Notes under the pieces: generated by a model | Seen by the model: only the letters and a program-made list of their open reading frames with translations | The model's database searches: none | Told to the model about the DNA's origin: nothing | Position numbers and translations under genes: made by a program | DNA from: Arcobacter nitrofigilis DSM 7299 | GTDB lineage: Bacteria; Campylobacterota; Campylobacteria; Campylobacterales; Arcobacteraceae | Length of the DNA: 64,000 nt | Direction of reading: 5' to 3' | NCBI RefSeq assembly: GCF_000092245.1 | Contig: NC_014166.1 | Coordinates: 496,001 to 560,000, forward strand | Shown here: in pieces, positions 36,744 through 46,162 of the stretch | Layout of the letters: each line of letters opens with the position of its first letter | Position numbering within the stretch: position 1 is the stretch's first letter

Positions 36744-37441
36744 TGGGTCTAAATTTATATGCAAAAATAGAAGAGTACTTAGATTTTGAAGATGAGGTTT
36801 TTAGACTTCATAGTGAATTTATGTCTATAATTATAGAAAAGAAACTTGACAATATCTTAGATGTGGGTTGTGGACAAGGCTCTTTTTTAAACCAATTAGC
36901 ATTATTAGAACTAAACTCTTTTGGTATAGATTTAAGTAGTGAACAAATAAAAATCTGTAAAAAAAATGGCATCAAAAATGTAGCAAGTTTGCCTTTAAAT
37001 GAAGTAAAAGAAAAATATGATTGCACAACTGCAATTTTTGATGTTATCAATTATATTCCTAAAAATGGAATAAAAACTTTTTTTACTGAGATGAATCTTG
37101 TTTTAAATCAAGGCGGATATTTTATTTTTGATGTAAACTCGCTTTTTGGATTTGAAGATGTAGCACAAGGAACTTTGAGTATGGATTTAGGTGATAAATT
37201 TATAGTTATAGATGCTACTTTTGAAGAAGAGAAACTATTTACAGATATTACCCTTTTTACACAAGATAAAAACAATCTTTTCAAAAAAGAGAATGATGCT
37301 ATTATTCAATATTACTATGAAATAAATGAATTAAAAGAACTTCTAAGAGAGTCTGGTTTTGAAGTTGAAAGAGTACTTGAATTTAATCTGCATGACTATG
37401 GTCAAAGTGATAAGGAAATATATATCTGTAAAAAATCTTAA
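36743..37441 (+). CDS. SAM-dependent methyltransferase (class I)
   Basis: A 232-residue Rossmann methyltransferase with the SAM loop ILDVGCGQGSFLNQL near residues 38-52 followed by GIDLS. The middle part (CTTAIFDVINYIP, GGYFIFDVNSLFGFE) is like small-molecule methyltransferases. Substrate unknown. TAATG overlap with hisG places it in the same operon. Confidence 0.8.
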   Translation: MGLNLYAKIEEYLDFEDEVFRLHSEFMSIIIEKKLDNILDVGCGQGSFLNQLALLELNSFGIDLSSEQIKICKKNGIKNVASLPLNEVKEKYDCTTAIFDVINYIPKNGIKTFFTEMNLVLNQGGYFIFDVNSLFGFEDVAQGTLSMDLGDKFIVIDATFEEEKLFTDITLFTQDKNNLFKKENDAIIQYYYEINELKELLRESGFEVERVLEFNLHDYGQSDKEIYICKKS

Positions 37442-37452
37442 AAGGATTTTTT

Positions 37453-38052
37453 ATGAACTACCCAGAATTTTTTGACAAAATTCCCCAAATAAAATTAAAA
37501 GATAATCTTTCTAGCTTTTTAGGAGCCTTCAGTGATGGTGAACTTGTCTTCTCATATAAAGAGATAGTAAAAAGTGCAGGGCACTCTTGTCCTACAGTTT
37601 TAGGTGCATATCTTATGACTTATAAGGCTTTAGAAGAGTTGTATGTAAATGAAATACCACTTCGAGGCGAAATTAAAATAGAGTTTTCAAATAAACAAAG
37701 TGATGGTGTCACAGGAGTTATCTCAAATGTTATGTCTAATATAACTGGTGCTACTTATGATACTGGATTTAAAGGTTTAGCTGGTAATTTTGATAGAAGA
37801 CATTTAATGTTTTTTGAAAAAGATATTATTTCAAATGTTAGATTTACAAGAGTTAATAATCAAAATAGTGTAGATGTTTTTTATGATACAAGTTCTATAA
37901 AGATGAGCGAAGAACTTCAATTTTTGATGCAAAAATGCCTATCAAAAAAAGCAAATGAAGAAGAGATAAAAGAGTTTGGAAAACTTTGGCAAAAAAGAGT
38001 TGAAGAGATATTTAATAAAATTGATGAGGTAATAAGTGTAGTTAAAGTTTAA
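37453..38052 (+). CDS. FmdE-like protein
   Basis: A 199-residue soluble protein. SAGHSCPTVLGAYLMTYKAL (His44, Cys46) resembles the metal-binding start of the FmdE (formylmethanofuran dehydrogenase subunit E) domain, here without methanogenesis. The second half (FDRRHLMFFEKDI) is unremarkable. Role unknown; metal or molybdopterin-linked handling is possible. It follows the methyltransferase by 11 bp and ends in a terminator stem. Confidence 0.6.
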   Translation: MNYPEFFDKIPQIKLKDNLSSFLGAFSDGELVFSYKEIVKSAGHSCPTVLGAYLMTYKALEELYVNEIPLRGEIKIEFSNKQSDGVTGVISNVMSNITGATYDTGFKGLAGNFDRRHLMFFEKDIISNVRFTRVNNQNSVDVFYDTSSIKMSEELQFLMQKCLSKKANEEEIKEFGKLWQKRVEEIFNKIDEVISVVKV

Positions 38053-38064
38053 CTACACTTTTTT
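38034..38064. terminator. Bidirectional terminator between FmdE-like gene and trpS
   Basis: AAGTGTAGTTAAA (38034-38046) pairs with TTTAACTACACTT (38048-38060), followed by TTTT. The left gene's stop lies in the stem. Convergent trpS ends at 38068. Confidence 0.8.
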
Positions 38065-38067
38065 GTT

Positions 38068-39030
38068 TTATAGTCCTACTATATCTCTGATTTTTTCCAT
38101 TTTGGCTTTTGCTATTTTGCCAGCTTTCTCAGCTCCAAATGCAAGTATTTCATGTACTTCTTTTGGATTATTTAAAAGCTCTTGTCTTCTTTGGGCATAT
38201 GGTTCAAAATGCTCATTGATTTTATCTAATAGGGTCATTTTAAAGTGTCCATATCCTTCACCAGGAGTTGCATATCTTTGTCTTAGCTCTGCTAATTCTT
38301 CTTCATTCATAAATAGTTCACTAAGTTTATAAATATTACAAGTTGTAGGATCTTTTACATCATCTAATCCTTTAGAGTCAGTTACTACTCCCATAACTTG
38401 CTTTTTGATTGTTTTTGCGTCTCCAAACATATCAATTGTATTTCCATAAGATTTTGACATTTTTGCTCCATCAGTTCCAGGAACTGTTGCAACAACTTCA
38501 TCAACTTTTGCTTCTGGTAATACTAAGATATCAGTTTTATAGTGGTTATTAAAACTATTTGCTATATCCCTTGTCATCTCCACATGTTGGATTTGATCTT
38601 TTCCAACTGGTACGATATTTGAGTCATATACTAAAATATCAGCAGCCATAAGTACAGGATAAGAAAATAGTCCATGGTTTGTTTGAAAACCACGAGCTAC
38701 TTTATCTTTATAAGAATGTGCTCGTTCAAGTAAACCCATAGATGTATGATTTGATAAAAGCCAGTATAACTCTAGTACTTCTTTTACATGGTGTTGTACC
38801 CAAAAAGTTGATTTTTCTGGATCCATTCCAAGTGCTAAAAAGTTTACTGCTACTTCAAAGATATTTTTTTCTAAAACTTCTTTTTCTTTAACAGTTGTCA
38901 ATGCATGATATGAAGCAATAAAGGCAAAAAGTTCACCATCGTCTTGCGATTCAATCATTTTTTTAATCATTCCAAAGTAGTTACCTATATGAATAATTCC
39001 CGAGGGTTGTATTCCTGAAAGTATTCTCAA
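38068..39030 (-). CDS. trpS: Tryptophanyl-tRNA synthetase
   Basis: Class I aminoacyl-tRNA synthetase of 320 residues. HIGH-type motif is HIGN (14-17) and KMSKS lies at 190-194; GIQPSGIIHIGNYFG and VGKDQIQHVEMTRDIA are typical. The start is TTG (39028-39030) with AAGGAT upstream. It is convergent with the FmdE-like gene and separated from it by a terminator. Confidence 0.96.
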   Translation of the reverse strand: MRILSGIQPSGIIHIGNYFGMIKKMIESQDDGELFAFIASYHALTTVKEKEVLEKNIFEVAVNFLALGMDPEKSTFWVQHHVKEVLELYWLLSNHTSMGLLERAHSYKDKVARGFQTNHGLFSYPVLMAADILVYDSNIVPVGKDQIQHVEMTRDIANSFNNHYKTDILVLPEAKVDEVVATVPGTDGAKMSKSYGNTIDMFGDAKTIKKQVMGVVTDSKGLDDVKDPTTCNIYKLSELFMNEEELAELRQRYATPGEGYGHFKMTLLDKINEHFEPYAQRRQELLNNPKEVHEILAFGAEKAGKIAKAKMEKIRDIVGL

Positions 39031-39064
39031 ATCTTAATCCTTATAAAAAATTTCAGAATTATAT

Positions 39065-40366
39065 CTAATTGTTGATTTGTGTTAGATTTAGTCTCTCTTT
39101 GATTTTATTTTGAATTAACTCTAAGTGAACCATCAAGTTGTAATATTCACCCATAAAAGATAAGGGAACTTTTGTCTCTTTTTGTATTTCAATACTTAAC
39201 TCATCAAGTTCATTATTAAAGCCTTCAAGCTCTTCATTATTTGCTGTAGCTATTTTTTTATCAATTTTATTTAATATTTTATACCATCTATATATTTTTG
39301 AACGCATACTCCATTGATATAAAGGGAAAACACCTTTAAAAAGAGGGAACATCAAGGTTAATAATGGGATTAATAGAAGTTTTAATCTATCAATATTAGA
39401 GGCAATCCAATATGGAAAAATTTTCTCTAACCAAGTATCTCCATGGGTAAAATACTGTTTTGCCTCTTTGTTTATTTTAAGGTTAGTATTTAATAAATTG
39501 GGGAATTGATTCTCTTGTGCAAATAAAGACTCTTTTGAGTGTATTAGTTTAACTTGTTTTAAAAAGAGTCGAGTTAGTTCTTCAGGAACATTTTTATTAA
39601 CTAATAAACTAGCACTAGTAGATAATAAATTTATATTCTCTTCTGGAATATTTTTATATAAGTCAAGTGTTCCCTCATAAAGAGTTAGTGCTGATAAGAA
39701 GCCATATTTTTGTCCATAAGCTTTTGCTCTTTTTATACTCAAAACATTTATTTTTGGATTTTCAAGTAACTCTTTTACTACAGGTGATTTGTGGGAAGTT
39801 ACCATAAACATAGCATCAATTTTTCCTTCAAGAAGCATTTTTTTTGAAGTTTGAGTATCAAGGGATAAAATAGTGCTATTACTATTATTTATTCCATTGT
39901 CTTTTAAAAGTTTCATTGCTAAGTCTTTTGTACCACTACCATCTTCACCAATAGATATTCTTTTAGTGATTAATTGAATAAGATAATCAATTGTATATTG
40001 GTCATTTTTATAAAATATCCATAAGGGTTCATAATAAATATTTCCTAAAAACTCTATATTTGGCTCTGGAGCATTTAATATTCCATTTTGTGCAAAGGCA
40101 ATATCTGCTTTTCCTTCTTTTAGAAGTTCTATATTTTCAACTGAACCTTTTGTAGTAAGTAAAGTTACATCTATTTTGTTTTCTTCTAAAAGTTTTTTAT
40201 ACTCTTTTGCGATTTTATAATAATTGCCATCTTTTGCGCCAGTTGCAATAACCAGTTTTTTTATAGGAGCTGGTTGAATAAACTTTGAGGTTACAGCAAA
40301 CATAGCAATAATAACAATCAAAATGGGAATAGATATTTTTAAAAAACTATATTTCATAATAATCAC
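39065..40366 (-). CDS. Membrane-anchored TAXI-type TRAP binding protein
   Basis: A 433-residue protein with an N-terminal helix (about 8-28), then a TAXI-family ligand domain (KLVIATGAKDGNYYKIAKEYKKLLEE, GSVENIELLKEGKADIAFAQNG, ISIGEDGSGTKDLAMKLL), and unusually a second hydrophobic segment near residues 325-350 plus a cytoplasmic helical tail. The start may be three codons later. No TRAP membrane subunits are nearby, so transport is uncertain; an anchored sensor or orphan binding protein is possible. Confidence 0.75.
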   Translation of the reverse strand: MIIMKYSFLKISIPILIVIIAMFAVTSKFIQPAPIKKLVIATGAKDGNYYKIAKEYKKLLEENKIDVTLLTTKGSVENIELLKEGKADIAFAQNGILNAPEPNIEFLGNIYYEPLWIFYKNDQYTIDYLIQLITKRISIGEDGSGTKDLAMKLLKDNGINNSNSTILSLDTQTSKKMLLEGKIDAMFMVTSHKSPVVKELLENPKINVLSIKRAKAYGQKYGFLSALTLYEGTLDLYKNIPEENINLLSTSASLLVNKNVPEELTRLFLKQVKLIHSKESLFAQENQFPNLLNTNLKINKEAKQYFTHGDTWLEKIFPYWIASNIDRLKLLLIPLLTLMFPLFKGVFPLYQWSMRSKIYRWYKILNKIDKKIATANNEELEGFNNELDELSIEIQKETKVPLSFMGEYYNLMVHLELIQNKIKERLNLTQINN

Positions 40367-40446
40367 TTTTAATTTTAACTTAGATACTTTAGTATAAAAC
40401 TAATTATATCTGACTAAATGAAATATGTTGAGTAGATTAGATTAGA

Positions 40447-40475
40447 CAAAAGATAGAAATAGTTTCTATCTTTTG
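40447..40475 (-). terminator. Hairpin at the end of the PepSY cassette 1
   Basis: CAAAAGATAGAAA (40447-40459) pairs perfectly with TTTCTATCTTTTG (40463-40475), 3-nt loop, covering the stop of the 161-residue gene. Only a short T stretch follows on the minus strand, so termination efficiency is uncertain. Confidence 0.55.
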
Positions 40476-40951
40476 TTATTGAGCATCTTCATTAGTTTAT
40501 TTGTATTTCTAATGCTTATAAATATAGTTGCAAAAAGTAATAAAAATGCAATTGCAATGGAAATTGTGATGGCTTTGCTTGTAGAAAATTGTGCATCAGT
40601 TCTTTTTTTTTCTTTCTTCTTACTATTTTGTTCTTGGAATCCTTCTTTTGGAGGAATTCCTTCTTTTATTGTTATATCATCATCCCCTTCATCTAAAACT
40701 ATTAAATAAGCAATTTTGGGAATATCAATTACTAGCTTATTATTACTAGGAATTCTTTGTTCATAAAGTATTTCTTTTGTTAGTTTATCTTCTAATTTAA
40801 GTAATACACCAGCTGCACTTTCACCTGTATTAAAGAGTGCTGTTATTGTCATTGTATTATCATTATTGTCTTTTACTTTTATATCTAATTCATGAGCATA
40901 AAGATTTAGCCCAAGAAGAATTAGTGTAATTATTTTTAAATATATTTTCAT
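40466..40951 (-). CDS. Periplasmic domain protein with C-terminal anchor (FeoB-locus paralog)
   Basis: 161 residues: signal peptide ending near LNLYA, an extracytoplasmic domain of about 70 residues (KDNNDNTMTITALFNTGESAAGVLLKL ... YLIVLDEGDDDI), a charged linker and one membrane helix (about 128-150) with a basic tail. The domain resembles the secreted protein at 49387 (DNGDNTITCEGGFSNGSSGSGV ... YVVIFDAGKG). Both lie beside iron genes. It overlaps the upstream PepSY gene by 4 bp, so it likely assists that membrane reductase. No named family recognised. Confidence 0.65.
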   Translation of the reverse strand: MKIYLKIITLILLGLNLYAHELDIKVKDNNDNTMTITALFNTGESAAGVLLKLEDKLTKEILYEQRIPSNNKLVIDIPKIAYLIVLDEGDDDITIKEGIPPKEGFQEQNSKKKEKKRTDAQFSTSKAITISIAIAFLLLFATIFISIRNTNKLMKMLNNKR

Positions 40952-42522
40952 TTGTTAACCTTTTTTTTTAGTGTCCAAAATTGTTTTGCTTCATCTCTAT
41001 TATTAGGCAGCTTTTTTGCTATATAAATTAAAATTATTCCAAATAAAACTAAACCTATATCCACAGCAAGTATATTTGTTAGATTTAAAAGTTCTAATAT
41101 GGAAATATTTAAAAAAGCTACATGAAATACTACTGAGAGTATAAATAATAATCCTCCAATAAAAAAGAAGTTTTTAGCTGCTTCATAAGAATTTATTTTG
41201 TAAAAAGACCAAAAGAGAGTAAATAACCATATATTATAAAAAATTCCTTTTTGCCATAATACTCTATCTTGTAAATCAAAAGGAAAAATCCATTGCAAAA
41301 CAAATAGCATCCCTGTAGCTGGAATAACTCCTATCATACTAGTAAGGGAAAATTTTCCTATCCAATGATAAAAAATAATTTTATCTTGAAATTTCTTTGC
41401 TGTTTTTTCAAGAAATAACATTATCCCAAATCCAATTCCAATAGCACATAATGCCATTAGTAAAGCCATAATAACTCTAGAGAATATATCAATACCAAAT
41501 AAAAAGTGTAAGAAGAATAGTCCTTCTGCAACAAATACTGGCCACTGTTTATCCATTACTTTTTGATTTTTTATCAAGTTTCCTGTAACGGCACTTAATA
41601 TGATAGTTGGTTTGTTAAAAACACCTCCATTAAAAAATGGTTTGTATGGGTTATATCCTATAATCTCAACTTGTGCATTTTTATCATTCCAATTGATAAG
41701 TTTTATTTGTTTGAAGCTAAGTTGAGGATTTATTTGTTCTGCTTTTTTTAATAATTCATTTATATTCTTCATAGGAGTTTTTTCATTTAATCTTTTAGGT
41801 GCTTTATTTTGTTCAAATAATACTTTACCCACTAGTACATCAATACTTTTTGCTTTTCCTTTTGTAAGTATTTGTGACATTGGACCAGCTGTAATTAATC
41901 CTATATTCATAACAGCACCAGATATTGTAATCAAAGTTAAAGGTAAAAATATCCAAGAAAAGATTTCCACATGAAGTTTTGAAAAAAGCTCTTGTTGATT
42001 TTGTCCTTTATTTTTAAACTTCACTATAATAATTAAGATAAGTCCAGTGATTATTAATACAAGAGTTCCAACTGCCACAAATCCAAAAAATATCATTCCA
42101 ATAACTTTTAAAGGTCCACCATAGTGTAACTCATTTAAAAAATCAGCAAGACTAGATTGTTCCTTAGTTTCATTGATTATTTCTTTATTTGTTTTAGGGT
42201 TAAAGGCATGGGCTTTTGCAAATCTATGTGTAATTGTAACAGCTGGGTCACCCATATATCTTGGTAAATTTATAAGGATATTATCTTTTGGAAAATTTGG
42301 ATTTTCCAAAACTTTATTTATCATAGAATTATAATCAATCCTTGTTATATCAACTTTTTCAATAAGCCTTGATGGTTTTTCCCATGTTTTTATATATGGT
42401 AATAGTATTGTAAAAACACCGAAAAAAATAGATATGTACATAAAAGAAGAAAAAAGTATTCCTATTGCTATGTGCATTCTAAAAAGTCTTTGTTTAAATA
42501 GTTTTAATTTTGTTTCTTTCAT
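40948..42522 (-). CDS. PepSY-domain membrane protein, FoxB/PiuB-like (cassette 1)
   Basis: A 524-residue inner-membrane protein with an N-terminal helix, periplasmic PepSY-type segments and at least four helix groups; RMHIAIGILFSSFMYISIFFG at the start and FLFGIDIFSRVIMALLMALCAIGIGFGIMLF later are typical. Relatives such as FoxB are implicated in periplasmic reduction of ferric siderophores so that Fe(II) is released. Conserved histidines in the helices (HIAIG, HFLFG, HWIGKFS) could bind haem. It forms a cassette with the upstream small membrane protein and receptor. Paralog at 57319. Confidence 0.78.
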   Translation of the reverse strand: MKETKLKLFKQRLFRMHIAIGILFSSFMYISIFFGVFTILLPYIKTWEKPSRLIEKVDITRIDYNSMINKVLENPNFPKDNILINLPRYMGDPAVTITHRFAKAHAFNPKTNKEIINETKEQSSLADFLNELHYGGPLKVIGMIFFGFVAVGTLVLIITGLILIIIVKFKNKGQNQQELFSKLHVEIFSWIFLPLTLITISGAVMNIGLITAGPMSQILTKGKAKSIDVLVGKVLFEQNKAPKRLNEKTPMKNINELLKKAEQINPQLSFKQIKLINWNDKNAQVEIIGYNPYKPFFNGGVFNKPTIILSAVTGNLIKNQKVMDKQWPVFVAEGLFFLHFLFGIDIFSRVIMALLMALCAIGIGFGIMLFLEKTAKKFQDKIIFYHWIGKFSLTSMIGVIPATGMLFVLQWIFPFDLQDRVLWQKGIFYNIWLFTLFWSFYKINSYEAAKNFFFIGGLLFILSVVFHVAFLNISILELLNLTNILAVDIGLVLFGIILIYIAKKLPNNRDEAKQFWTLKKKVNK

Positions 42523-42531
42523 TAATAGCCT

Positions 42532-42834
42532 TTAGTATAAAATAAAAAGTGCAAGTGAAAATAAGATTGTAGGAATCATAAATCTAAGTAAGGCACTCCA
42601 TTTTGTATAAGATAATCCAATATATACTGTTGCTATTGCCCATGCTAAAGTATTAAACATAATAGATATAATTCCTGATTTTTGAACTTCAAGTGGAATT
42701 AAAAAAGCTAGTAAAGTCATACCTAAGTATGCTACAATTAAACCTCCAAATATGGAAGTTATTGTTCTAAATAGGCCTATTCTTTTACCACTTTTTTCTG
42801 GTGTTGATAAATATTTATATAGTTTTTGTATCAT
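42532..42834 (-). CDS. Small membrane protein of siderophore cassette 1
   Basis: 100 residues, three hydrophobic segments. GLFRTITSIFGGLIVAYLGMTLLAF and LRFMIPTILFSLALFILY parallel the 97-residue protein at 58886 (RLLSSIFGSLVVAYLL, LLKVIIPFILLFFIIY). It resembles the DUF3649-type proteins that sit between TonB receptors and PepSY proteins. Role unknown; it may support the reductase. Confidence 0.7.
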   Translation of the reverse strand: MIQKLYKYLSTPEKSGKRIGLFRTITSIFGGLIVAYLGMTLLAFLIPLEVQKSGIISIMFNTLAWAIATVYIGLSYTKWSALLRFMIPTILFSLALFILY

Positions 42835-42845
42835 TATTTCTTTCT

Positions 42846-44921
42846 TTAAAATTTATAACTGATTGTTGCAAGAACAGTTCTTGGATCTCCTACATATACT
42901 CTGGTATCACTTGTCTTACCTGAAGCTGATCCATCAACATACTCTTCATCTGTTAGATTTTGAACACTAATATTTGCTTTCCAATTTCCTTTTTTATAAC
43001 CAAGTGTTGCATTATAAATAATTGCAGAATCTAGTTTTATACTATTTGCATCATCTGCATATTTACTTCCTAAATATCTAGCTCCCGCACCAACATAAAA
43101 ATCTGGTAAATCAAAAGTAGATAATTTATATGTTGTGAAAATATTTGCTGTATGTTTTGGGATATTTCTTAAGTTTTTATCATCATTATCTTTATTTTTT
43201 GTTTTAGTATATCCATACGAAGCAATTACAGACCAATTTGATGTAATATCACCTGCTAAGTCTAATTCAAAGCCTTGACTCTCTTGTTTACCACTTGGAA
43301 CTGACCATCCACTATTAGAAGGAGCATCAGGATCTGCCAATGCAATATTTTCTTTTTCTATTTTAAATATGGCAGCTGTTAAATTTAATCTATCATCAAA
43401 TAGTTTTTGTTTGACTCCAATTTCATATCCTTTTCCTGTTTCAGGATCTAAAATATTCCCACTTTTATCTGTAGCACTATTTGGTGTGAAAGATTCAGAG
43501 TAATTTGTATATAGGCTTGTTTTATCTGTGACATGATAAACTAATCCAAATGAAGGGCTAATTGCATCAGTTTTTTTCCCATTTTTTGGTTTAGATTCAC
43601 TATATCTTACTCCTGCACTAAATATTAAGTCATCTGTTAGATTTATGCTATCTTGTAGAAATGTTCCCCACGATTTTACATAAGAATCTTTACCTGACAT
43701 ATCTCGTGTGATAGGATATGAATTTACAGGATTTATATGTTTTTCATAAACTGGATTTGAAAGATTTATATTATAAGCTTGTAAAGCAATATTAGAAGTT
43801 CCACTTGAATATGCTTTATTATAATCAGCACCAATACTAATGTTATTTTTTAAATTAAGTATTTTAAGCTCTTTATTAAGTGTATATTGTAAAGCATGCT
43901 CTTTATATTCACCTCTTTGATCCGCTGGGTATCTTGTGACTGTGTTTGTTGATTCATTATAAGAAAGTGGTAAATAAACATTTCCATAATCTCTTACATG
44001 TGTGATATATTTATATTTAAACTTAGAGTTCCAAGTGTCATAAATAGTATCAAAATTAAATCCAATAATTTTTTGTGTTCTTTTATACTCTTCATCAGGA
44101 TGGGAAGCAACATTTTCTATAGGTGCTACAAGCTCTCCCTTACTATTAACATTAGTTCCAAATCTTGTAGGAGTTGTTTCTTTAGTGTATTCACTAATAA
44201 AAGTAAAAGTGTTGTTATCATTTAGATCATAAGCTAAACTTGGAGCTATAAATATTTTATTTGTGTTTGTATTACTCTTTGTGTATCCCTCATCATATTG
44301 GTAAGTGGAAATAAGTCTAAAATATAATGATTTATCTTCATTTAAACTACCACCAATATCAAGTTTTGGAGTATAAGATGGATTGTCGTTTATCTCTAAT
44401 TCTATATTTGCAATAGTCTCTTTTGAAGGTTTCTTTTTAACTAAGTTTACTATTCCACCAGGACTTGATTGCCCATATTGCAATGAGTCTGGACCTTTTT
44501 GTATCTCAACTGCTTCTAAAGCAAAAACTTCTGGATTTGAGATTTTATTTGTAACTTTTAATCCATCAATTAAAATAGGAACTCCTGAAAATCCTCTCAT
44601 AGAAATATTAGTTGATTTTCCATCTGTATCACCAGTATAAACAGTATTTGATGATAATTCTATAATATCATCAATATTTCGAAGACTTGCATCTTCAATC
44701 AATGTTTTATTAAAAACTTGTATAGATTTGGCAGTATCTTCTATATCAATACCTGTACGATTTAATTTTACTTTTTCTTCACTTTGATAATTTGAAATGC
44801 CATTTTCAATAATATTAACTTCATTTAATGTTGTACTCTCTTGGGCAAAAAGTAATGGACTTGTTAATAAAAGAGAAGAAAGGCTTATTGATAAATTTCT
44901 TTTAAGAAATTCTTTTTTCAT
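42846..44921 (-). CDS. TonB-dependent siderophore receptor (FoxA/FhuE-like)
   Basis: A 691-residue outer-membrane receptor: signal peptide to about 26, plug with IEDTAKSIQVFNKTLI, STNISMRGFSGVPILIDGL and ALEAVEIQKGPDSLQYGQSSPGGIVNLVKKKP, then a barrel ending ISYKF. The plug resembles hydroxamate-type receptors (FoxA, FhuE, FpvA group), but the ligand is unproven. It is the first gene of a receptor/small membrane protein/PepSY/161-residue operon. A perfect Fur palindrome lies 40 bp upstream of the start. Confidence 0.88.
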   Translation of the reverse strand: MKKEFLKRNLSISLSSLLLTSPLLFAQESTTLNEVNIIENGISNYQSEEKVKLNRTGIDIEDTAKSIQVFNKTLIEDASLRNIDDIIELSSNTVYTGDTDGKSTNISMRGFSGVPILIDGLKVTNKISNPEVFALEAVEIQKGPDSLQYGQSSPGGIVNLVKKKPSKETIANIELEINDNPSYTPKLDIGGSLNEDKSLYFRLISTYQYDEGYTKSNTNTNKIFIAPSLAYDLNDNNTFTFISEYTKETTPTRFGTNVNSKGELVAPIENVASHPDEEYKRTQKIIGFNFDTIYDTWNSKFKYKYITHVRDYGNVYLPLSYNESTNTVTRYPADQRGEYKEHALQYTLNKELKILNLKNNISIGADYNKAYSSGTSNIALQAYNINLSNPVYEKHINPVNSYPITRDMSGKDSYVKSWGTFLQDSINLTDDLIFSAGVRYSESKPKNGKKTDAISPSFGLVYHVTDKTSLYTNYSESFTPNSATDKSGNILDPETGKGYEIGVKQKLFDDRLNLTAAIFKIEKENIALADPDAPSNSGWSVPSGKQESQGFELDLAGDITSNWSVIASYGYTKTKNKDNDDKNLRNIPKHTANIFTTYKLSTFDLPDFYVGAGARYLGSKYADDANSIKLDSAIIYNATLGYKKGNWKANISVQNLTDEEYVDGSASGKTSDTRVYVGDPRTVLATISYKF

Positions 44922-44960
44922 ATAATACTCCTGAAATTTTTATTTAGGGATATTATATAA

Positions 44961-44979
44961 ATTGATAATAATTATCAAT
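44961..44979 (-). promoter_or_regulatory. Fur box of the FoxA/FhuE-like operon
   Basis: ATTGATAATAATTATCAAT is a perfect 19-bp palindrome (9-1-9) matching the Fur consensus core TGATAATnATTATCA, 40 bp before the receptor ATG. Confidence 0.85.
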
Positions 44980-45026
44980 ACATAAGAAGACACTATGAGG
45001 AAAAATTTATTGGATAATGGGAAAAT

Positions 45027-46010
45027 TTAAAAATTATTGAGCTCTTTTCTATAGTCATTGGGGCTTATTTGAAAATTATCAAAAAATAACTTACTAAAAT
45101 AGCTAGCATTGTTATATCCTATTTTTATAGAAACTTCTTTTACGCTGAGGTTTTCTTTTAATAGTTTTTTTGCTACTTCTAATCGTCTTTTTTGAATCAT
45201 TTCTAAAATAGTCATGCCATAATACTCTTTAAAGTCTTTTTTTAAATAACATTCATTTATTGCAGATTTATAGGCTATAGTTTTTATAGATAATTTTGAA
45301 TTGTAGTTATTCATAATAATCTCTTTTGCTCTTTCTAAAGATAAGACTCTATCTTTTTTGAGGATTATTGAAGATGAACTACTTAAAGATTTGGAAATTT
45401 TTTCAATAGTATAGTGAAGTAAGTTTGTAATTTTTGATTCTAAATAAATACTTTTTAAAATATCTTCAAAAGAATTTTCATCTTTAAAATCAGTAGATAA
45501 TTCAAGTTGTAGTGCATCAATTTGTAAATCTTTCAAAATAAAGTAACTTTGTTCAAATGTAAGTTGCATATATTGCTCAATATCTGTAATTGGATGGGCT
45601 AATTTTAAAAACAGATTTTTCTTTATACCTATAAAAATATAGCTAAAAGGTTCATCTTTTTTTAACGGAGTTTCACAATAAAATTTATTGGATGCTAGTT
45701 CTAAAAAAAAGTGATTTTTCCTCAAAATATGTTCTTTTTTATCTTTATATTTAAAATTGATATTGGAACCAAAATTAAATATTAAACATGCTCCAGGAAC
45801 CTCTGACTCTTCATATAATAATAAATTTTTTTTAGGAATAAATTTTCTAACAAAAAGACCAATGCCATTTCCCATATCATAAAAAATAGAAAAGCCTTCT
45901 CCATATTCCTTTTTTATTTTAGATATGTAAGTCTCTCTTGAAAAAGGATTTTTTGTCTTTTTAACAATATCAAATAAATCTATATAATTTACTTTTATTA
46001 GGGTATTCAT
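45027..46010 (-). CDS. AraC-family regulator (copy 3)
   Basis: 327 residues, C-terminal double HTH from about 225 (LSIKTIAYKSAINECYLKKDF, LSVKEVSIKIGYNNASYFSKLFFDNFQISPNDYRKE). It is less related to the two YbtA-like copies but shares the YLKKDFKEYYG core with them. It lies upstream of and parallel to the FoxA/FhuE-like receptor operon, with the Fur box between them, and probably controls it in response to its siderophore. Confidence 0.85.
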   Translation of the reverse strand: MNTLIKVNYIDLFDIVKKTKNPFSRETYISKIKKEYGEGFSIFYDMGNGIGLFVRKFIPKKNLLLYEESEVPGACLIFNFGSNINFKYKDKKEHILRKNHFFLELASNKFYCETPLKKDEPFSYIFIGIKKNLFLKLAHPITDIEQYMQLTFEQSYFILKDLQIDALQLELSTDFKDENSFEDILKSIYLESKITNLLHYTIEKISKSLSSSSSIILKKDRVLSLERAKEIIMNNYNSKLSIKTIAYKSAINECYLKKDFKEYYGMTILEMIQKRRLEVAKKLLKENLSVKEVSIKIGYNNASYFSKLFFDNFQISPNDYRKELNNF

Positions 46011-46118
46011 ATTATTGTTTTGTGAAAAATTATTAATATATTCTGTGACATTTGTATTTGTTCCCTTGAAATTAAATACTTATAATAGTGAGAAATATTT
46101 AAATTATCTTTAATTAAT

Positions 46119-46137
46119 GATAGTGATTATTATAATT
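46119..46137. promoter_or_regulatory. Fur-like box between AraC copy 3 and the two-component genes
   Basis: GATAGTGATTATTATAATT fits a degenerate GATAAT-repeat Fur site. It lies in the divergent 152-bp gap and could serve either direction. Confidence 0.45.
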
Positions 46138-46162
46138 AAACAATAATATGATAAAATAACTC

